Shown here piece after piece: positions 13,311 to 14,824 of a stretch of 14,824 nucleotides of DNA; the stretch's first letter is position 1, and each line of letters opens with the position of its first letter. The notes under the pieces were generated by a model, which was not told the DNA's origin, did no database searches, and worked only from the letters and a program-made list of their open reading frames with translations. The translations under genes and the position numbers were made by a program. The DNA is from Rhodospirillaceae bacterium (lineage in GTDB: Bacteria > Pseudomonadota > Alphaproteobacteria > UBA8366 > GCA-2717185). The stretch is taken from positions 1-14,824 of the forward strand of contig PBDC01000107.1 of assembly GCA_002717185.1 (NCBI GenBank), given 5' to 3'.

Positions 13311-14824
13311 ATGTCGGATTCACGGGACCTTTTAATCCAGATTGAAGAGGCCCGCCGCGCCGTGCTGGACGAAGGGCGACCTGAGGCGGTGGCTAAACGA
13401 AGGTCTTTCAAGATGCAGACCGCACGCGAGAGGGTCACGGCATTGGTTGACAGAGGGGAACTTACTGAATTCGGCAGTCTCGTTGAACCACACCGCGACA
13501 ATGAACTGAACCGCGACCTGGTCGCACCGGCCGATGGCATCATCACCGGCACCGGGAAAATTGAAGGCCGATACGTTAACGTGGTATCGCACGACTACAC
13601 CGTACATGGCGGCAGCAGCGGCAAAGTGGGCGGACTTAAGCTGGCGCGCGCCGTAACTCGCTCCATAGAACGTGGCATGCCACTGGTAATGCTGCTGGAA
13701 GGAGGCGGGCATCGCATCCAGGACGGCATGAACGCGGCGCACTTCGCCGGCGCCTCGCCGGTTTTCCAAAACATGGCGCGAACTTCAGGCTGGATTCCGA
13801 CAGTGGCAGCAATGATGGGCCAAGGCTTCGCAGGACCTACAAACTATTCCGCTCTATCAGACTTCGTGGTCATGGTGCGCGGTAAAGCGACCATGGGCAT
13901 GGCTGGCCCCGCCCTAGTCAAGGCCGGTACAGGTGTAGATATATCCAAGGAAGAGTTGGGCGGCGCGAAACTGCAGGCTGACATACAGGGTATTGCAGAC
14001 CTGTCGGTCGAAAGCGAAGCGGAATGCCTCGCGGCAGCAGCCAAGTTCCTCTCATACCTGCCGAGTAATGCCCGTGCGCCGCTGCCAATCCTCAACTGCG
14101 GTGACCCCACCGACCGGCGAGACGACAGCTTGTTCGAATTAGTCCCAGCCGACAGCCGCAAAGTCTACGACGTACGCAAGGTCATCGCCGTCATCGCCGA
14201 CAGGGATAGCGTATTCGAACTAAAGCCTGGTTTCGCCGGCAACATCGTCACCGCTTTTGCACGGCTGGGTGGTCGGCCCGTCGGCTTCGTCGCTAACCAG
14301 ACGCTGAGAAAGGGCGGGATCCTGGATACACCCGCCTGCGAGAAAGCATCCCATTTCATCGGCATGTGCGATGCGTTTGGTCTGCCCTTAGTTTTCCTGA
14401 TTGATGTCCCGGGATTCGCCATCGGTCCCTCGGCAGAAGCAACCGGATTAGGCCGGCGAAGCGGGCGGCTGTTTTACGAGATAGGTATCGCCACTGTACC
14501 ACGCGCCTCCGTCGTACTGCGTAAGGGTTATGGCGGGGGTTACTACGCAATGTGCGGTGGCCGCAGCTTCGAAGCTGACGTCGCCTTCGCTTGGCCGACG
14601 GCCGAAATTTGTGCCATGTCGATCGAAGGTGCAGTCGACGTCGCCTTCAAACGCGACTACCAGTCTGTCGAAGATCCAATGGCGGCGCGCCAGGCGATGA
14701 TCGACCGTATTAAAACGCAGACCGCAGCACTCGGCGCGGCGAAGGATTTCGGCGTCGACGAGGTTATAGATCCGCGCGACACGCGCGCACTATTAATCGA
14801 AACCTTCAACACGACGCCGCGCCG
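13311..14824 (+). CDS. Acyl-CoA carboxylase carboxyltransferase (beta) subunit, 3' end cut
   Basis: The biotin-dependent carboxyltransferase subunit that moves CO2 from carboxybiotin to an acyl-CoA. The 504 codons visible run off the right edge without a stop; the family is usually just over 500 residues, so only a short tail is missing. Start: ATG 13311 with AGGGAG 7 nt upstream. The N-terminal crotonase-like half has the segment TARERVTALVD (38-48) and an oxyanion-hole region EGGGHRIQDG (130-139). The C-terminal half has KPGFAGNIVTAFARLGGRPVG (305-325), FLIDVPGF (362-369) and the second oxyanion hole KGYGGGYYAMCG (405-416). The HR in GGGHR replaces the AR of the GGAR motif usual in propionyl-CoA carboxylases, so the substrate (propionyl, methylcrotonyl, geranyl or other) is left open. 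A biotin carboxylase subunit is expected just downstream. Confidence 0.93.
   Translation, partial: MSDSRDLLIQIEEARRAVLDEGRPEAVAKRRSFKMQTARERVTALVDRGELTEFGSLVEPHRDNELNRDLVAPADGIITGTGKIEGRYVNVVSHDYTVHGGSSGKVGGLKLARAVTRSIERGMPLVMLLEGGGHRIQDGMNAAHFAGASPVFQNMARTSGWIPTVAAMMGQGFAGPTNYSALSDFVVMVRGKATMGMAGPALVKAGTGVDISKEELGGAKLQADIQGIADLSVESEAECLAAAAKFLSYLPSNARAPLPILNCGDPTDRRDDSLFELVPADSRKVYDVRKVIAVIADRDSVFELKPGFAGNIVTAFARLGGRPVGFVANQTLRKGGILDTPACEKASHFIGMCDAFGLPLVFLIDVPGFAIGPSAEATGLGRRSGRLFYEIGIATVPRASVVLRKGYGGGYYAMCGGRSFEADVAFAWPTAEICAMSIEGAVDVAFKRDYQSVEDPMAARQAMIDRIKTQTAALGAAKDFGVDEVIDPRDTRALLIETFNTTPR

Overview
The window looks like a piece of chromosome from an aerobic, respiring alphaproteobacterium, possibly Rhodospirillales-like. 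The evidence is the three-gene proton-pumping transhydrogenase (pntAA-pntAB-pntB, the Rhodospirillum rubrum layout), a COQ9-family gene next to def and rpsU, the typical alphaproteobacterial S21 sequence, and moderate GC. No phage, transposon, CRISPR array, rRNA or tRNA gene was seen. The assignment is inferred from gene content only.

Layout, left to right. (1) 197-1084, plus strand: an alpha/beta hydrolase, followed by a gap of about 355 bp. (2) 5787 down to 1440, minus strand: a tightly spaced run of peptide deformylase (def), a COQ9-family protein, BoxC and BoxB. BoxB and BoxC are two core enzymes of the aerobic benzoyl-CoA epoxidation (box) pathway; BoxA, BoxD, benzoate-CoA ligase and transporters are not in the window. 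(3) 5848-6189, plus strand: a compact single-gene unit for ribosomal protein S21, with its own promoter and a strong intrinsic terminator, but with no AUG, GUG or UUG start; AUC is the best-placed initiator. (4) 12772 down to 6264, minus strand: ammonium channel amtB, P-II protein glnK and a beta-lactamase-fold serine hydrolase, then a VOC-family protein, then the transhydrogenase genes, the first of which has a hairpin over its ribosome binding site. (5) 13311 to the right edge, plus strand: an acyl-CoA carboxylase carboxyltransferase (beta) subunit, cut by the window end.

How the genes fit together: BoxB/BoxC turn benzoyl-CoA into ring-opened product using O2 and reducing power that ultimately comes from NADPH; the transhydrogenase makes NADPH from NADH using the proton gradient; the carboxylase acts on an unidentified acyl-CoA. 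AmtB and GlnK form a standard ammonium uptake and sensing pair, although in the less common amtB-glnK order. Any link between these modules beyond shared strand and spacing is inference. The most striking features are translational: the missing canonical start of rpsU, the apparently leaderless def beside it, and the structured leader of pntAA.
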